From contig AUJT01000004.1 of NCBI GenBank assembly GCA_000424365.1, positions 114,822 through 178,821 on the forward strand: DNA of 64,000 nt, read 5' to 3'. How positions within the stretch are numbered: the first letter of the stretch is position 1; every line of letters starts with the position of its first letter. Shown here piece after piece: positions 61,901 through 64,000 of the stretch. The position numbers and the translations under genes were made by a program. The stretch comes from Lachnospiraceae bacterium NK4A144 (lineage in GTDB: Bacteria > Bacillota > Clostridia > Lachnospirales > Lachnospiraceae). The notes under the pieces were generated by a model that had not been told where the DNA came from, made no database searches, and worked only from the letters and a program-made list of their open reading frames with translations.

Positions 61901-63573
61901 GAACAGATGTAAGAACAACAACAGCTACTGAACGTGCAACAGCTCTTGCTGTAGATGCTTCAAATACAGAATTTACTAATTGTACATTCCTTGGAAGTCA
62001 GGATACCCTGTACACCCACAAGGGAACGACCGGATACTTTAAGAATTGTACTATCGCCGGAAATACGGATTACATTTTCGGATATGGCGATTACGTTTTT
62101 GAAAGCTGTGTGCTCAAATATGAAGGATACAGCGATACAAATAAAAAGCATGCCTACATCACAGCAAACAGGGGTGAGGCTGCCAAATATGGCTACCTGT
62201 TCAATAATTGCGTGATCACAGGTCCTTCAGATGGATTATCACTTAGCGGAAATTATTTAGGAAGACCATGGGATGCCCAGGCAAAGGTAACTTTTAAGAA
62301 TACTAATATCGTCAAAGACGGTCTGGTACTTGATCAGGGTTGGGCAAGCATGAGCGGACGTATGCCTCAGGATGTATCTTACAGAGAATATGATACAGAA
62401 GAAGCAGGCAAAGTTGTAACTCAGGCCAAGCGTGTTATCAAAAACAAGGACAAGAAAACAAAGATCGTACTTTCAACAGCTAACAGCGGAAAGATCTGTG
62501 ACGCTGAAGCTGATCTCGGATTTACAGCTGATGATTATTTCACTTCATGGAAACCTGTAAGTTTTGTAACTGACGAGATCGAAAATGCTATTTCAAAGGA
62601 AAAAGCCAAGGATTATCAGTCCTATACGGTTTATTTCAGAGACGAAAACGGCAATGATCTTATTATGCCGGAAACTCATCTCGGAAAGGTTGACTCTAAC
62701 GTGGCTGCTGCAGATGTTTCAGATATGATCAATGGTTATACCTTTGTAAAAGGAAATTCTGTGACACTGTCATCTGCTAAGGCTGAGAATATCATCTGCA
62801 CTTACAAAAAGGCTGATACTACCTATACAGTTGTACAGGCTGATAGAAAGAGCGGAAAGATCCTGGCAAAGAAACTCTATACCGGAGCGTATGGCACAAC
62901 AGTTACCATAAATCCGGCTTCACTCGAAAAGATCAGTGGATACAGACTTTGCAGCAAAAGTGTTAAGACATTGATCCTGAAATACGCTGATTCAAATGTC
63001 GTTATCTTCTACTACGATGAAGGTCAGGAAACTCCGTCTCAGCCTGAGGCTCCTGCAGACCCGAGTGATCCAACACAGCCGGAGAATCCTTCACAGCCGG
63101 AAACTCCGTCTCAGCCTTCTAAATCTGAAACTACTGTTACATCCGATCTCGGAAACGGGGTAACTGTGACCAGACCTGTTAATCTTCCGTATAACGGCAA
63201 GAAATACAGCAGCAACAAAGATCTTGGAATTATCATTAACTATAATGGTCAGACCTATACAGGAAATGATATCAAGCTCAAGGTTACCGGAAGCAAGAAT
63301 GTCGGAACTATAAAGGTACAGCTTAAATCTATAAAGGGCGTAAAGACGTCCAGAAAGGATTTCAAGGGCACTGAATCATTCGATATCACTATTGATGCCT
63401 TCAAAGTAACTGACAGCAATATAGCATCAAAGAAGGTTTCAAAGGGAAAACTTAAGAATATCAAGGTAACGATCAACGGAAAGGCAAAGAGCATACCGAA
63501 GAAGATGTACTCTCAGGATGGAAACATCGTTACTTTCAGCGGAAACTTTACCGGACAGATCACATTAGATTGA
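58999..63573 (+). CDS. Giant secreted pectinesterase (pectin methylesterase, CE8)
   Basis: This 1524-residue protein has a signal peptide (MRKAKFVRCVAALSAAALMSG), three N-terminal modules each starting with a WDF motif (near residues 55, 215 and 347), carboxypeptidase-regulatory-like repeats (about 547-800), a CE8 beta-helix pectinesterase domain (about 814-1180), two MucBP-like repeats (VYFRDENGNDLIMPETH and following), a proline-rich linker (about 1340-1375) and a C-terminal domain. Catalytic motifs are GSQDTLY, GNTDYIFG (aspartate pair) and YLGRPW. The family removes methyl esters from homogalacturonan, opening it to lyases. I chose the ATG at 58999 because it starts the signal peptide. 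No LPXTG motif is seen. Shared regulation with the GH43 protein is likely from the upstream motif. Confidence 0.93.
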   Translation: MRKAKFVRCVAALSAAALMSGNIHGNIFLTNVYAAEASDSTASLEDVDLSKAEDHTWDFGIDSLKDTIQGNTYLYDNMFIDASAPGAKAAPNGDQWTQVNAGTKCYFPVKGDAVITLKAYNNDADQFEIDGNKFEVSGTYNPFEYTYEYKGEAKVIELDVLKDSSYFASLSVKHSDGSSSGSGNDDNGDDDNGGNGNTEDPDDYSSKFEYPVEYNVWDFTDHDAIKDDAKCLEGKTGFFHSLYVDARNGKFNPRENGGTDDAQVNAGTKIVVPLNKSTNGKAEIKVKYVQGAITINGEEYSSGSAFSYEYAGYGYAVIECTASTYIYSISTSYPKSVFDTQESGEIDVWDFGGEASDISGAKDHITADQYDKASDLVAEYSKTKTDKTTGETVVVKTVSEAFAGNGKLVVDDLTLSYAVGDRIYTADGVGNTQPATAKKGKYTFDDGYSSNGYYYANGNGGSDRRYVEIANVKAGNIIDIYMDSKNSDETAHFVNSSSDQDEVFTVSTKPAKYEFIAQNDGTYKIYTETANNGKIDVFRVVRRTDTVVQGKVDFGALSAPANYKIVLKDTASGEEKEAEIDADNNRYAAYIKSGHTYKASIRNAAGFAVTDATSTVKANESDATSRTTHDLSIESRDTVTVSGKVTGFDDGFDISKSGLVFTDSTGSEIIALFDKDGNYTAELNTNTDNTVSLYNCYDYALIGKNTVKADAKKTVDLTVDKAEVYSVFGKLLNVPKDKNVTKITFTNTADKQTYIGEVNDKKFSAALRNGTYTAAIDNEEFTTKTKLVVKDAFTEKDLYFNAAKTYTSVGDASDVYVGYSDKTLNFDSVQEAVDAITATRKGTGRITLHIAPGTYREQIVIDTPNLTLKADDGNVKLTWYYGIGYVYYSAKEGYYDPEAAYNKQNKGSVDKWGASVYVKSNAEGFAADGITFENSFNRYVTEEEIADGAEASTDAYPDTKITLKRTAGTDVRTTTATERATALAVDASNTEFTNCTFLGSQDTLYTHKGTTGYFKNCTIAGNTDYIFGYGDYVFESCVLKYEGYSDTNKKHAYITANRGEAAKYGYLFNNCVITGPSDGLSLSGNYLGRPWDAQAKVTFKNTNIVKDGLVLDQGWASMSGRMPQDVSYREYDTEEAGKVVTQAKRVIKNKDKKTKIVLSTANSGKICDAEADLGFTADDYFTSWKPVSFVTDEIENAISKEKAKDYQSYTVYFRDENGNDLIMPETHLGKVDSNVAAADVSDMINGYTFVKGNSVTLSSAKAENIICTYKKADTTYTVVQADRKSGKILAKKLYTGAYGTTVTINPASLEKISGYRLCSKSVKTLILKYADSNVVIFYYDEGQETPSQPEAPADPSDPTQPENPSQPETPSQPSKSETTVTSDLGNGVTVTRPVNLPYNGKKYSSNKDLGIIINYNGQTYTGNDIKLKVTGSKNVGTIKVQLKSIKGVKTSRKDFKGTESFDITIDAFKVTDSNIASKKVSKGKLKNIKVTINGKAKSIPKKMYSQDGNIVTFSGNFTGQITLD

Positions 63574-63619
63574 CATTTGTACTACCGCATTTGCAATTAA
63601 AATAAGCTATTTATAAGAA

Positions 63620-63648
63620 ACAGGAGCAATCAGACCGATTGCTCCTGT
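63620..63648 (+). terminator. Terminator of the pectinesterase gene
   Basis: A perfect 12-bp stem (ACAGGAGCAATC / GATTGCTCCTGT, 5-nt loop) is followed by TTTGAC and preceded by an A-rich stretch, so it could work from both sides. Confidence 0.9.
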
Positions 63649-63756
63649 TTTGACTATATAGACGATTTTTTGTTTTACGGATTACATCTCTTACATGGCA
63701 CATATCCCGCTGCCACAGCTTCATCTCGAGTTCCATACGGAACCTTATTTGATTCT

Positions 63757-63850
63757 GTGAAGCCTCACACGACTAAAGTCGCGTGCTTCCATACCCGTTT
63801 TTCTGGGGTGCGGACTCATTGACTACATATACGGTCTGACACCGAGACAC
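63757..63850 (-). mobile_element. Probable right end of an IS200/IS605-type element with guide-RNA scaffold
   Basis: Read on the minus strand, after the stop codon at 63851 the sequence runs to a hairpin CACGCGAC-TTTA-GTCGTGTG (63766-63785, one mismatch) and then TTCAC (63757-63761). A GACTTTAGTC hairpin followed by TTCAx is the usual right end of IS200/IS605 elements with TnpB. In such elements this stretch is also the 3' part of the omega RNA that guides TnpB, and the base after TTCAC begins the guide. The left end is outside the window. Confidence 0.5.
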
Positions 63851-64000
63851 TTACGCCGCAGCGCAAAGCTCTGCATTCAGACTAATTAACGTAGACAACG
63901 TGCATGTGCTCCTATACACAGCTTCTGGAACTTTTGCCAAAAGCTGCTGCCCTTTCGTCACCGGAAGGGACTTTATGATCTCACGTATAAAATATCTTGC
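63851..64000 (-). CDS. tnpB: C-terminal fragment of a possible TnpB-like protein
   Basis: The open frame from the window edge encodes 49 residues, ARYFIREIIKSLPVTKGQQ to SLNAELCAAA, before TAA. The start of the fragment would fit the region right after the zinc-ribbon end of TnpB (NAAINI followed by a basic helix). The assignment rests mainly on the transposon-like hairpin that follows; the residues themselves have no diagnostic motif. Confidence 0.4.
   Translation of the reverse strand, partial: ARYFIREIIKSLPVTKGQQLLAKVPEAVYRSTCTLSTLISLNAELCAAA

Overview
The window looks like a chromosomal segment of a motile, polysaccharide-degrading anaerobe of the Lachnospiraceae (Butyrivibrio, Pseudobutyrivibrio or Lachnospira type). 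The support is Firmicutes gene order (mbl followed by two FlgG-type genes and a rod-binding gene; cdaA-cdaR-glmM), an HPr with both His15 and Ser46, a Firmicutes-type SOS box, moderate-to-low G+C, and very large secreted pectin and arabinan enzymes. The genus is inference. No rRNA, tRNA or CRISPR array was seen.

Layout. 1-17.7 kb: one long minus-strand exopolysaccharide operon that starts at a good sigma-A promoter (17690-17718). It runs through deoxysugar synthesis (RfbD, Gmd, Fcl), unknown membrane proteins (one split by two in-frame stops), four glycosyltransferases, two polyprenol-phosphate sugar transferases, two Wzy-like polymerases, a Wzx-like flippase, a CapD/PglF-type dehydratase, an ATP-grasp enzyme and the start of a HAD phosphatase. 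17.8-19.8 kb: a lone plus-strand membrane protein convergent with HPr. 20-28.6 kb: recD2, comF, a YvyF-like zinc-ribbon protein, two unknown membrane proteins, cdaA, cdaR and glmM, joining c-di-AMP synthesis to cell-wall precursor supply. 28.7-31.9 kb: mbl and flagellar rod genes. 32-38.7 kb: uvrA, a glycosyltransferase and uvrB; uvrA has a LexA-type operator. 38.7-42.9 kb: a PAS/GGDEF protein, a small unknown protein and a membrane-anchored flavoprotein reductase with two FMN-attachment domains. 43-50 kb: a 2338-residue secreted protein with three GH43 modules. 50.3-53.9 kb: a second YvyF-like protein, then an orphan adenylation enzyme and formyltransferase pair. 54-58.7 kb: a small membrane protein, homocysteine methyltransferase with an amino-acid/sodium symporter, an HD hydrolase and a frameshifted nucleotidyltransferase. 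59-63.6 kb: a 1524-residue secreted pectinesterase. The right edge holds what looks like the end of an IS200/IS605 (TnpB) element.

The most unusual content is between genes. Two families of structured repeats occur. Family A (four copies, 146-202 bp when complete) has imperfect terminal inverted repeats; two copies have perfect 8-9 bp target duplications, and one insertion has rewritten the C-terminus of the homocysteine methyltransferase. Family B (four copies in two inverted pairs) keeps a short conserved core inside stems whose sequence differs completely between copies while base pairing is kept. One B pair brackets the uvrA promoter and SOS box. The two families share short motifs. Separately, the two giant secreted enzyme genes share a bipartite upstream motif (TTGTCTTAA-N5-GTACAT), which suggests co-regulation of pectin and arabinan attack.
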